Assembly (NCBI RefSeq): GCF_038502225.1
Contig: NC_091346.1
Location: forward strand, 9,820,793-9,884,792
Direction: 5' to 3'
Source of the DNA: Cherax quadricarinatus
Lineage: Eukaryota; Arthropoda; Malacostraca; Decapoda; Parastacidae
DNA: 64,000 nucleotides
Positions 23,415-33,459 of the stretch are shown in pieces (the first letter of the stretch is position 1; the number at the start of each line of letters is the position of its first letter). The notes under the pieces are model-generated. The model saw nothing but the letters and a program-made list of their open reading frames with translations. It searched no databases and was not told where the DNA came from. The position numbers and the translations under genes were made by a program.

Positions 23415-25346
23415 CTACGGACTAGAAGGGTTAGAAAAGTCCACATGCGGAGGCAGTGGAAAATGTTCAAGCAGCGAAGGAACGGTGCGCTGTGAAGAAA
23501 GGAGTTGCGCAGATGGAGCAGAGGAGAGAGGAAGAGCGGAAGGTGGATCAGTGTCCATTGATGGTTTGGTCTCTGCAATATATTCAGAGATTGCTTCAAG
23601 TGTTTCGGAATTCAGAGATGTCGTATGGGAGACAATATTGGGAATGGTAGGGGGAGGATGAGTAAAGATTGGAACTGTATTGGACTGTACCAAGGTAGGG
23701 GGGGGCGAAAGGGTGGAGGGAACTGGAGAAGCGTGGCAGGGGACAGAAGAGACAGGAACCTGGGAGGTGGCAGAAGAGGTAGAAACTTGGGAGGGAACAG
23801 GGGAGGAAGGTACATTACGAGGAGGAGGGTGAACCTCTGCACTTGTAACTGAGCCAGTGAGAGGGGAAGAACTAGGGACAGAGACAGGGAGGGTAAAATG
23901 AGGAGGTGGAAGATGGGTAGGAGGTGTTACCGGACCTTTTTTTGACTTTTGAGAAGTAGAGGGACGATTGGGAAGAGGTGTCGTACGAGGTCTCGTCAAT
24001 ACTGAGGCTTGTAAGAGAGAACTCGAAGAAGCGAGATTAGACTGAGGCGTTGAAGTAGGGACGTCTGAGCCGAGGACAGCAAAAGGATTAGATACAGGAG
24101 TGATTATGGGAGAGGTAACCACAGAGGTGGGTGTAGAAGATGGGATACCAGAAGTGGGGGGACGTTTTGAAACACGGGAATAAGAAACACGTGGGAGTCT
24201 CCCTTGGAGGCGGAGATGAGAAACTGCCATGGCATAAGGGAGACCTTCTGTCTCTTTGAGGTAACGGATTTCCCGCTCGTTTAAATAGACCTGACAACGG
24301 CGAGAGTACGAAGGGTGAGCCTCATGACAGTTAAGGCAAGAGGGAGATCGATTGCAAGACGTATTAGAATGGTCATCGGCACCACAGACTGGGCATTCGG
24401 CGATAGATCTGCAATATTTCGCTGGATGGCCAAATCGCCAGCAATTTCTACACTGTTGTGGTGTAGGGATCACCTTTCGAACTTGTAACCGATGTCCTGC
24501 TATATAAACGGAGGATGGGAGTTCTAGGCTGTCAAAAGTTAAACGAGCCACATTGCTAGGGTATCGTCTCCGCCCACGGGCAGGAAGAACGTAAGTGTCT
24601 ACCTTGAGGATTGGGAGATCTTGGAGTTCCAGCTGTTCTAGAATGTCGGTGCCACATGTCTGGAAATTTTGTTGAACTATGGTATGGGGCAGAATAACGG
24701 TACCACTACAAGAATTGAGGGAATGATGTTTTTCAAGGGTGACAGGAACAGTATCTATATGGGTAAGACGAGAGAGCTCACGAGCCTGGGTAGCATTCTG
24801 TACGGTAATGATGCGCGTACCGCTCTTAAGAGCATGAAAAGAAATATCTTTACCAACATGGCGTAGGAGTGCCTTGCCAATACTATGGTCAGAAAGATAG
24901 GCAGTAGAGGAAGTTGGTCGTAAAGTGAAGAATTTAGTCCACTGTTCAGTCTGAAACTGAGCGTGGAAAGGTAGTGAAGGACGTGTCGATCGTTTCTGAG
25001 AAGAACGAGAAGGTGAAGGTGGAGAAGTATCATCAGCAGGTAATTGTCGTTGACGTTTAGGCGTGGGACCAGAGTTGGTCCGACGTGGAACGGGTCGGCG
25101 ATTTGAAAATTGCCGCACCGTAGAGGGAGAGGCCGGAAGCATAGTCAGAGGAGAGCGAAGGTCTGATAAATCGAAGGAGTCAGTCGAGGCCTCAGTACCT
25201 GAAGCGGGTGAGGAAACAGCACCGGCAATAGGTACAGAGGCATGAGGAATGTCTGAAGAGTGGTCCAAAGACGAGGCGGGGTCAGAACGGGGTGCGGTAT
25301 CAAGAAGGGGCCCGGGGGTACCAGGTTCATGGACTAGGGCTGCCAT
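23415..25346 (-). CDS. Family B LINE ORF1: gag-like protein with three zinc knuckles
   Basis: This is a 643-residue uninterrupted frame starting at an ATG on the minus strand. Residues 1-130 are Ser/Pro-rich and basic near position 95 (TPKRQRQ). Residues about 130-290 are conserved between copies and include QWTKFFTLRPTS and DHSIGKALLRHVG. Three cysteine/histidine clusters follow at about 299-350 (CRNCWRFGHPAKYC, CPVCGADDHSNTSC, CLNCHEAHPSYSRRC). A long Ser/Thr/Pro-rich tail ends the protein. It probably binds the element RNA as a nucleoprotein, as is known for I-type ORF1 proteins. Diverged homologues are at 38740-40345 and 59050-60690. Confidence 0.93.
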   Translation of the reverse strand: MAALVHEPGTPGPLLDTAPRSDPASSLDHSSDIPHASVPIAGAVSSPASGTEASTDSFDLSDLRSPLTMLPASPSTVRQFSNRRPVPRRTNSGPTPKRQRQLPADDTSPPSPSRSSQKRSTRPSLPFHAQFQTEQWTKFFTLRPTSSTAYLSDHSIGKALLRHVGKDISFHALKSGTRIITVQNATQARELSRLTHIDTVPVTLEKHHSLNSCSGTVILPHTIVQQNFQTCGTDILEQLELQDLPILKVDTYVLPARGRRRYPSNVARLTFDSLELPSSVYIAGHRLQVRKVIPTPQQCRNCWRFGHPAKYCRSIAECPVCGADDHSNTSCNRSPSCLNCHEAHPSYSRRCQVYLNEREIRYLKETEGLPYAMAVSHLRLQGRLPRVSYSRVSKRPPTSGIPSSTPTSVVTSPIITPVSNPFAVLGSDVPTSTPQSNLASSSSLLQASVLTRPRTTPLPNRPSTSQKSKKGPVTPPTHLPPPHFTLPVSVPSSSPLTGSVTSAEVHPPPRNVPSSPVPSQVSTSSATSQVPVSSVPCHASPVPSTLSPPPTLVQSNTVPIFTHPPPTIPNIVSHTTSLNSETLEAISEYIAETKPSMDTDPPSALPLSSAPSAQLLSSQRTVPSLLEHFPLPPHVDFSNPSSP

Positions 25347-26080
25347 GGTTAGGTTACTTCTTTCTTTTTGTTTTTAAGAAAAAAAAAGAAAGAAGAAAAG
25401 AAAATAAAAATAAAAAAAAGAAAAAAAAAGGGGGGACCGGGGAGGGATAGTTCCTAGGAGGGATGAAAGGGCCAGAAATCTCCCTCCGCGCCCAAGAGGA
25501 CTCGACACCGCTAGTAGCGCAGATGCAGCATGGAACCCGTGCCATACCCTACCCTTCATGCCAGTAAACCAGCAATCTGGGATAGCAACCTCACATCTGC
25601 CGAGCTACCTCGGTGGACAAAAGAGAGGGCGGCCGGATATCCGCCACAAAGCATACCTCCTTCAGCCACCACCCCCGGAATCCGAAAGGTGGCTTCCAGA
25701 GCTACACCCGTCGCCCAAAAGACACCCAAAGCTACTCCGGGATACCGGAGAGGGATCGGGACATCCCTAGGCAATCCAGATTCCACGGCAAACTACGCCA
25801 CCGCCAAGAAACCTCAACGGAATGGGATGGACCCCGGTGTCCTTTCTCCTACCTAGGAACTAGCGCGCCTGTGGGAGAAATCCCAAAGGACAAAAAGAGG
25901 AAGGGCAAAAGGGAGGAGTGGGGAGGAGGAGGAGGAAAGGAAAAAGGGGAGGATGGGGAGGATGGGATAGGGGAGGGGAGATTGGGGGGTAATTAGGTTC
26001 GGTCTGAGGAAGAAGACCGATAGGTCTAATTCCTCAGACCAAGAGCCTCTTCACCACGCCAAGGAGCCCCCCTTGAAGAG
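25347..26080 (-). promoter_or_regulatory. 5' UTR and presumed internal promoter region, family B LINE
   Basis: About 730 bp lie upstream of ORF1 up to the element's 5' end. It includes an A/T homopolymer-rich segment at 25370-25430 and a G/A-rich stretch (+ strand) at 25900-25990. The 5' terminus CTCTTCAAGGGGGGCTCCTT is shared with the copies starting at 38528 (+) and 61299 (-), which supports 26080 as the true 5' end. Promoter activity is inferred from LINE biology. No core motif was identified. Confidence 0.6.
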
Positions 26081-26093
26081 GAGCTCACACATA
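26081..26093 (+). repeat. Right target-site duplication of the family B insertion
   Basis: This is an exact copy of the 13 bp at 19461-19473. The family A ORF2 frame resumes directly after it. Confidence 0.9.
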
Positions 26094-28844
26094 GCTTTGT
26101 GAACACTCAACGTCCCGACATGATAGCTGTTGTTGAAACATTTTTAGATGACAGGACTCCAGAAAATTTTGCAAGAATTGCTGGCTACACCTCATGGATG
26201 AGAAGAGACAGGCAAGGGCAAGGAGGTGGTGTTGCTGTGTGCTTCTCTAAAAGTGTTCATGCCCAGCACATAGATGTTGCCACCCCTACACATCTTGAAA
26301 TGATGTTCTTCAAGCTCTGTATAAACACTAGTACCTCTGTACTAGCATGTGCAATGTACAGACCTCAGTGGCAACATGCAGACCCTATCAACTTCCTAAT
26401 GGAAAATATTGACTCCCTCCTGCTACAACACAACTGTCAACATATTATAATTGTTGGTGACCTCAACCAGCACCTTATACAGAGGGACTTTGATGACCTT
26501 CTTGCAGTGTTTGACATGAGAAACTTTGTTGATTTCCCTACTCATATCTCTGGCTCCTCCCTTGACCCAGTAGTGAGTGATCTGGCAGAAGGCATAGTCA
26601 CTTGTCAACCCCTCGGCTACGTTGGATCGTCTGACCACAAGGCTGTTTTTACCACACTTAAGATCCCAACAGAACGAGGTGAGGAGTCCACACGCACAAC
26701 CTGGCTATGGGAAAGAGGTAATTGGCCAGCCCTATGCTCTGAGCTCGCCACCACCGACTGGAATGCTCTTCTCCAAGGGGATGTTGACAACCAAGTGAAA
26801 GCCTTCACTGGACACATCCTTAATCTACAACAAGAACACATTCCTCACCGGCAATATGTGACGAAGCCTACAGATCAGCCTTGGTTTGGCTTTCGTTGTA
26901 GAGAGGCTGCTACTGCTAAGTACTAAGCATGGCGAAGGTATAAGAGACATCCTACCACCTATAACAGGGACTTGCACATGCAAGCCTGTAGGCATATGGG
27001 TGATGTTCAAAAGTGGGCCATTGCTAAATGGGAGGTGGACACTAAAAGAAAGTTAGCATCAGGTAGGGTAGGCTCCAAAACCTGGTGGTCCCTGGTCAAG
27101 GACAGACAAGGTTATCTGCCTGATGAACTTATTCCACCTCTAAATCGACAGGATGGGACCACCTCTACTAGTAGTCAAGAGAAGGCGGACCTCTTTGCTG
27201 AACACTTTGCTACCAAAATGCAAGTTCCTGATCCAGCAAGGGACCCTCCTTGGCTAGCTGCAAGAACTGTGTCAAAACTGTCAGTGGTGACAATAAGGCA
27301 GGAGGAGGTGCATTTCCTTCTTAAATCACTTGACCAAGAAAAGCCTGTGGGCCCAGACAAGTTGAGCCCAAGATTGTTGAGAAGATGTGCAGACCAGCTA
27401 GCAGCACCTCTAACTCGCATCTTTCAGCACTGCCTAGTACAGTGTAAATGGCCCTCTCTATGGAAAGAGGCAAATGTAGTCCCTGTTCACAAAAAGAAGA
27501 GCAGAGCAGAAATCAGCAACTACAGACCGGTGTCACTCCTGTTAATCACTGGTAAGATCCTTGAGACAATAATCTCAAGACAAATGACAGATTTATTTGA
27601 CTACCACTCACTACTTTGTGATCGTCAATATGGCTTCAGGAAAGGTTACTCTGCTGCTGGTCTGTTGTTAAACCTCTCCACTAAGTGGCACCAGTCACTG
27701 GATGAATCCAAAGTCAGCTGTGTGGTAGCACTGGACATTGCTGGCGCTTTCGATCGGGTTTGGCACCAGGGCCTCTTAGCAAAACTTCAAGCACTGGGAA
27801 TTGCAGGCTCTACGCTATGTCTCCTCAGTGATTACCTTCATGGTAGATCTCTAAGTGTAGTCCTCAATGGAACGGAATCAGCAAGGCATCTTATTGGGGC
27901 AAGTGTTCCACAAGGAAGCGTGCTGGGTCCATTGTTATGGAATGTCTACTTCAACGACCTTCTTCATCTCATCCCAGAATCACATGCATATGCAGACGAC
28001 TGTACACTGACATTCACTTATCCAAGAGAAGAAATGCCAGCTGCCCTAAGCTACATCAATCACCAGCTGAGAGCTATATCAGCTTGGGGAAATAGATGGC
28101 AAGTAACATTTGCACGTGAGAAAACGCAAATGATGATCGTCTCTAGGCACCATGATGGTAATGCTGGTGCAGTAGTAAGGATGAATGGGAGGATGTTGGC
28201 ACCTGGAGAAGAAGTTGATATCCTTGGGGTGAAATTTGACTCCAAACTAACCATGAAGAACCATGTTGTAAATCTTGCAAACAAGGCAGCCAGGAAGCTT
28301 ACAGCACTTCGCCGTATCTCGCATCTGCTTGACAGTAGGGGTTGCAAGATCCTGTACGAGGCACAAGTACGCTCACACCTTGAGTATGCTCCACTTTCTT
28401 GGTTTGCCTGCCCCCCCCCCCCCCTCTCATCTGCGACTGCTTGACAGAGTAGAGAACAGAGCAAGACGTCTCATCTCTCGCTTGGACCCATCCTGGATAG
28501 ATCTGTCATTTCAGCAGAGCCTTCAACATAGGAGGGATGTGGGTGGCCTTACTGTTATGTACAAGGCCAATATTGTCAAAATACCACACTTGGATCCACT
28601 TCGAGGACAGCGTGAAACAAGTTTTTATGCCACAAGACGGGCAGAAAGCAGCAACTTCACTCTGGCTGTACCCTTCTCCAGAACATCACTCCATCTGAGA
28701 TCATATATACCCAGGATGACTCGAGTATGGAACACATTCGTACAGCATAATGATGTCAACGAGATAAAGTCAGTTGATCAAATGAAAATGCTAGCCCACA
28801 GATGGCTCCAACTTCATCCTGTTCCCTACTTGCATGTCTCATAA

Positions 28845-28975
28845 CAATAAAAATGCTTTCAAATGAGCTGATGTAGGTAACAGCTCTTAGCTTGCCAATA
28901 AAGTTAGGAATCCTTAACCTGTAATATAGCTGTCAATAAAGCTAGGGATCCTTAACCTTGTCAAACCCTGTGTAA

Positions 28976-28983
<8 letters not shown>
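28845..28983 (+). other. 3' UTR of the family A LINE
   Basis: The segment contains GAGCTGATGTAGGTAACAGC and a short internal duplication (CAATAAAG repeated at about 28900 and 28935). It is shared with 17220-17323, with the short insert at 29947-30061 and with the minus-strand copy at 30905-31000. Confidence 0.8.

Positions 28984-29053
<70 letters not shown>
28984..29053 (+). repeat. (GA)n tract at the family A LINE 3' end
   Basis: About 70 bp of pure GA directly follow an A-run at the LINE terminus, as in the upstream copy. Confidence 0.95.
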
Positions 29054-29058
<5 letters not shown>

Positions 29059-29404
29059 TTTTAACAATTCACTGCTTTGTTATGGATATTGAATAAAAAG
29101 ATCAATGGTTGTTTTTGAATAATAGTTAATGGAATTTATTAAGTTAGTTCCCATGGTTAATTTTGGATCCATAATGATGTCCTTGTCGAAATATATATTT
29201 AATGTGTGTTCATTTGAACGTACTTTCTCTTCATACTTTCTGGGTAATGTACAAGAAAGAGCATAAAATAAAGACTGACCTAACAGCATGTACACCAGAC
29301 TTGTACATTTCCAACCATGCTAGACGAAGTTCGAGATAAGATATACATCATCATTATTTACAGTGTGTAGGTGGGTCTGATAGGAGGAGACACTGTAGTG
29401 TTCA
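29054..29404. other. Unassigned region
   Basis: AT-rich sequence with no recognised gene or repeat. Confidence 0.4.
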
Positions 29405-29946
29405 GCACATGATTGAGCAAAAATTACTCTGTAGGATTTAGGAAGGATAATATTAGAGGATCTCACCTTCAAGAATCACAACTGTGTCATTATCGCATCT
29501 GCGAGGTATATAATGACAACTTTCAAAACATTAGATGCCATGCCAGTGATGATCCTCTTCAAGTCACTTGTTCTCTGTAGACTGGAATACTGAGGTACAC
29601 TACCTGCTCAATTCAAGGCAGGTGAAACTGCAGTTCTAGAGAATGTATAAAGTACCTTCCCTTGACCTGTGCTTGGAACTCAACGAAAGATATATCATAA
29701 TCTACACCTGGAAAATCCTAGAGGGACTGGTCTAAAATTTACACACACAAATCAGTAGCTACGAAAGCAAAAAACTCGGTAGGCTGTGCAACATACCCCT
29801 AACGAAATGCAAGGAACCAATGAGTGCACTAAGAGAAAACAATAAGTGTCAGGGACTCAAGACTGTTCAACTGCCTTATCATACATAAGAGGATTTACCA
29901 ATAGAAACATGACTGTTTTCAAGAGGAAACTGGACCTACATAAGTT

Positions 29947-30061
29947 TTAAAATAAACTGATGTAGGTAACAGCTCTTATCTCGTAAATAAAGTTCGGAAT
30001 TTTTTACGACGCACCTGTCCCTTAATCCAACCTGTAAAACTCTGCTTAGAAAAAAATACCG
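29947..30061 (+). mobile_element. Short family A LINE tail nested in the family D LINE
   Basis: The 115-bp insert carries the family A 3' UTR (AACTGATGTAGGTAACAGCT) and is flanked by TAAGTT at 29941-29946 and 30062-30067. Ignoring the insert and one TAAGTT, the host frame reads LDLHKLSLDQPGCG. This supports a recent, extremely 5'-truncated insertion. Confidence 0.75.
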
Positions 30062-30139
30062 TAAGTTATCACTCGATCAGCCGGGTTGTGGTTCATAAGC
30101 TGGATTGCCTGAGTTTGACAGTAACAGCCTGGTTGATCA

Positions 30140-30292
30140 GGCCCTGATCATCCATGAGATTTGGTTGATCAGGCTCTGATCCAATGTGAGGTCTGGCTGA
30201 TCAGGCCCTGATCCAACGTGAGGTCTGGCTGATCAGGCCCTGATCCTCCATGAGACCTAGTTGACGAGGCCCTGATCCACCAGGAGGCCTAG
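30140..30292 (+). repeat. 32-bp subrepeats in the LINE 3' UTR (about 4-5 copies)
   Basis: The unit CTGATCCAACGTGAGGTCTG followed by GCTGATCAGGCC recurs with substitutions. The single-copy equivalent lies on the minus strand at about 44660-44700. Confidence 0.75.
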
Positions 30293-30375
30293 TCAAGGAC
30301 TGCGCCGAGGGGGCGTTGACCCCCAGAACACCCTTCAGGTAGCCTCTGGGTAGATATTACGCTGAGTTCTAAATC

Positions 30376-30600
30376 TCTTTCACGCAATCTAGTTCCAGCT
30401 CCGGTAGAGATGTCATGATCTCTTGTGAATCATGACCCGTGTTTTCTCAACCATGAATGCAGTCTGGCATCGTTTGCCCAGGCAGATATAGCAGCAAGCT
30501 GCTGATTAATGTACCTCACGCTTGTAGGAATTCCCTCTCGTGCATAAGTAAAGGTCACAGTGCAGCTCGCTGTGTTGAGGATTGGGATGTTAGGCAAAAC
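30376..30600 (-). pseudogene. Family A LINE RT fragment
   Basis: The minus-strand translation contains CTVTFTYAREGIPTSVRYI and NQQLAAISAWAN, matching the region just after the YADD motif of the family A reverse transcriptase. It is an isolated internal fragment next to the family D 3' end. Confidence 0.75.
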
Positions 30601-30728
30601 TGAAATAGAATTTCCCCACTCTCTCTCTCTCCTTTCTCTCAATGTCTACTTCTTTTCTCTCTCTTCTCTGTCTCTCTCTTTGACTGTCTTTTTTATTATA
30701 CAAGGTTTAACAAGGTTAGAATGTGGGT
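30601..30728 (+). repeat. CT-rich low-complexity segment
   Basis: Interrupted CTCT and TTTCTCT runs occur at about 30617-30690, followed by AT-rich sequence. No other feature was seen. Confidence 0.6.
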
Positions 30729-30867
30729 ACACAAATAACCCGCACATAAAAGAGAGAAGCTTACGACGACGTTTCGGTCAGACTTGTACTATTGACTTTG
30801 TCAATGGTCCAAGTCTGACCGAAACGTCGTCGTAAGCTTCTTTCTTTTATGTGCGGGTTATTTGTGT
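30729..30867. repeat. 139-bp near-perfect palindrome with CGAAACGT core
   Basis: The left arm 30729-30797 pairs with 30799-30867, with few mismatches around a single central base. Each arm contains GTTTCGGTCAGACTTG or its complement CAAGTCTGACCGAAAC, and AAATAACCCGCACATAAAAG or its complement. It looks like a foldback or hairpin repeat unit, not a gene. Confidence 0.93.
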
Positions 30868-30904
30868 ATCGTTCCAGTCACGGTATTGTGCCTTTTTTGT
30901 TATT

Positions 30905-32830
30905 TAGATTGTGGGTTCCTAACTTATTAAAAAGCTAAGAGTTGTTATCGATGTCAGCTCCTTTGAAAGCCTTTTTATTAAGAGATATAAAATTAGGGAG
31001 CAGAATGAAGTTGTAGCCATCTGTGGGCCAGTGACTTCATTTGGTCTACTAGTTTTATTTCCTTGATGTCGTTATGCTGTATGTTACAGAGTAGAGTCAT
31101 CCTAGGAATAAATGATCTCAGATGAAGTGATGTTATGGAGAAGAGTACAGCCAGAGTGAAGTTGCTGCTTGCTGCCCGTCTTGTTGTGTAGAAGCTGATT
31201 AGTTGCTGTCTTCAGAGTAAAGCCAAGTGTGATACTTCGACAGTAATGGCCTTGTGTATGTTGTGTCGTACCTGATAAGCCGAACTTTGCCGGATAGGCC
31301 GAACTCCCTTAAAAAATAAACTTCTCCCCCCCCAATTGATTTTTTACAGACTGATAGCTAATTTTTTTTCATTAACAATGATATAATTTAAATTTTTGGA
31401 CCAAATTAACATAGAAACCTCACCTACCTTCCTTAAACTAACGATTTTTTTTAATATAAATTCTGCTAAATATACCATAGGTTAATATAAATTTATTTAA
31501 TATTACTTAAAATCAATGATATATATATATATTTCGTAATGCTCAAATCCATTTCAGCTGATTTATGGCAAAAACAAATTTTCACTCGGGTTATTCGGCC
31601 GAGTGAATTCTGGCCAAATAACCCAAAGTGAACGATTCGGCTTAAACGGCACGACATATGTAACAGTACGACAAATCCACATCTCTCCGGCGTTAAAAGT
31701 TTTGCTGAAATGACAGATCTACCCAGGATGGGTCCAGGCGAGAGGTGAGTCAACTTACTCTGTAATCTGTTTTTTTCAAAAAGTAGCAGATGAGATGGGG
31801 AGGGGGAGGTAATCCAAGTGAGTGGAGCATACTTAAGATGTGAGCGTACGTGTGCCTCGCACAGAATCCTGCAACCTCTAGTGTTGAGCAGATGCGAGAT
31901 ACCTCGAAGTGTTGTAAGCTTCCTGGCAGCCTTGTAATATTTTTACCGTGGTTCCTCACAGTTTGGAGTCAGATTTCACTCCAAGGATATCAACTTCATC
32001 TCCGGGTACCAACACTCTCCCATTCATTCTTACCACTGCTCCAGCATTACCATAATGGTGCCTAGAGACCACCATCATTTGTGATTTCTCAGGAGCAAAT
32101 GAGACCTGTCATCGTTTTCCCAGGGTTGATATAGCTTAAAGCTGGTGATTGATGCAACTTAGAGCAGCTGTCAGAATTCAATCGTTTGCATATGCACGTG
32201 ATTCTGGATTTAGGTGAAGAAAGTTATCGATGTAGACATTTCATAACAGTGTCCCAAGCACTCTTCCTTGTGGAACATTTGCACCAATAGTGTGTTGTTG
32301 ACTATCACGTTGAGGAGGCATAGTTGAGAGCCGGGGATTCCTAGTGCCTGTAGTTTTGGCAAGAATCCCTGGTGCCATACTCGGTTGGTCGGCAGCACCA
32401 GCAATGTCCTGTGCTACATCACAGTTGACCTTGGATTTATCCAGTGACTGGTGCCACTTAGTGGAAAAGTTTAACAACAGATCAGCAGCTGCCTGACCTT
32501 TTCTGAAGCCATATTAACGGCCAGAAAGAAGCGAGTGATATTCGAAAAAGGGTAACATCTGCCGTGAGATTATTGTCTCAAGGCTCTGGCCAGTGATTGA
32601 CAGGAGTGACACTTGCCTACAGCTGCTGATTACCGCTCTGCTTTTTTTTTATGTGAACAGCGACTACATTTGCCTCTTTCCACAGAGGCGGCCATTTACA
32701 CTGTGTTAGGCAGTGCTGATAGGTGATGGTAGCTGGTCTGCACATATACTCAGTAATCTTGGAATCAACTTCTCGTGTTCCACGAACTTAAGATGAACTT
32801 CATCCTGTCTTACTGTCTTCGTCGTCCCCC
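30905..32830 (-). pseudogene. Decayed family A LINE ORF2 fragment, split by a MITE
   Basis: Read on the minus strand, this matches the family A ORF2 from the reverse transcriptase to the 3' UTR. Recognisable pieces are LNFSTKWHQSLDKSKVNCDV, NRVWHQGFLPKLQALGIPG, NVPQGRVLG and the C-terminal CLAQ/ARRAASSNFTL-type region. Frameshifts and stops are frequent, so it is older than the copy at 17413. A 391-bp MITE-like insert at 31265-31655 interrupts the C-terminal region. Confidence 0.82.
31265..31655. mobile_element. MITE-like element with terminal inverted repeats
   Basis: The left end GTCGTACCTGATAAGCCGAA pairs with the reverse complement of the right end, GTCGTGCCGTTTAAGCCGAA. The 391-bp AT-rich interior has no coding capacity. 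It interrupts a family A LINE fragment that continues on both sides. A TA dinucleotide near each border may be the target duplication, but the exact borders are ambiguous by a few bases. Confidence 0.75.
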
Positions 32831-33459
32831 TTTTCTCTGTCTGCCTCTCTGTCTGTCTCTCTCTCACACAAGGAGCATCACCCTTCCCTCCCATCCCTAA
32901 CAAAAATCTTTATTCCTCTACCCAACAATTTTTTCACTGCTTCTTGCTGTATTATACATGCCTTTCTTATGTATTTCTAAGATGATACAAGATGTCGAGA
33001 TTAAATTCCGAGTCTCAGTAACAGTAAATATGCTGAATTTACTTTAATAATTTTAAATTACTTTATTATCTGTTAGTTTTATTCTCGAGTGCGCGAGGGA
33101 GAGGCTCAAAACAAAGCCAGTGCTATGAAAAATTTTGTTGCATATTTTAATATTTTCTGGCGTCCACTGAGCGAGATGAGAGTTTCCCACTGCATTGTCA
33201 CGACCACTATCCCTCGTCTCTCTTACCACTTCTGTGTTTATTACTCTTTCTAGTCACTTCTGCCATGATCTTCTATCCCAACACATTTACTCTCCTCTTA
33301 TTTGCTCAAATTGCTCTGTTTCTCCTCTACTGGTCATCCACTTGTTTCGTTATTTCCAACCTTCATCTTCATAATATAAACAAATAACTCCCACAAAGGT
33401 GATAATAAGGTAGTAGTGCTAGTGAATAAATGGTCACAGGTTGGTGACGTAGACATAGT
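32831..33459. other. Unassigned region
   Basis: Sequence with some CT-rich runs and no recognised gene or repeat. Confidence 0.4.

Larger units (their letters stand above)
19474..26080 (-). mobile_element. Near-intact family B I-type LINE (6607 bp)
   Basis: The minus-strand element has, in order: 5' end at 26080 (CTCTTCAAGGGGGGCTCC), 5' UTR, ORF1 (25346-23415), a 35-nt gap, ORF2 (23379-19669), a 3' UTR and a short (AAT)n tail next to 19474. Both ORFs are uninterrupted and a perfect 13-bp target duplication flanks it, so it looks young. Presence of RNase H plus a C-terminal zinc-like motif places it in the I group (I/Nimb-like) of non-LTR retrotransposons. Two decayed relatives are in the window, at 38528-40345 (+) and 55645-61299 (-). 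Confidence 0.92.
19398..28844 (+). pseudogene. Family A LINE ORF2 (endonuclease and RT), interrupted
   Basis: The coding parts are 19398-19473 and 26094-28844. The N-terminal block ILSANIRGFITN is typical of EEP endonucleases. After the insertion come DMIAVVETF, VGDLNQHL and SSDHKAVF of the same domain. The reverse transcriptase follows, with SNYRPVSLL, RQYGFRKGYSA, VVALDIAGAFDRV, SVPQGSVLGPLLWN and the catalytic YADD at 27989-28000. An in-frame TAA lies at 26924. A run of 14 C at 28411-28424 shifts the frame, after which a C-terminal region ends at 28844. With the 6.6-kb insertion removed the frame continues exactly. The copy is inactive. Confidence 0.88.
17413..29053 (+). mobile_element. 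Near full-length family A CR1-like LINE, split by a 6.6-kb insertion
   Basis: ORF1 (PHD-like and CCHC fingers), ORF2 (endonuclease and reverse transcriptase), a 3' UTR and a terminal (GA)n tract lie in order on the + strand. Removing 19474-26093 leaves about 5.0 kb and one continuous ORF2 frame across the junction. No RNase H domain was seen. Only three coding lesions were found: TAG at 18509, TAA at 26924 and a frameshift at the C-run 28411-28424. It is therefore not ancient. The clade call (CR1/Jockey group) rests on domain order and motifs, not on a tree. Confidence 0.85.
29405..30372 (+). pseudogene. Family D CR1-like LINE: RT C-terminus and 3' UTR
   Basis: Degraded translation blocks on the + strand include LTFKNHNCV, a segment like the region after the RT palm domain, and NRNMTVFKRKLDLH-type sequence typical of the CR1 ORF2 end. 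The 3' UTR carries DQPGCGS-coding sequence and GGGGGCGTTGACCCCC. The same end is found on the minus strand at 44601-44925. A 115-bp family A tail is inserted at 29947-30061, and a 32-bp subrepeat is expanded at about 30140-30290. Non-functional. Confidence 0.7.
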
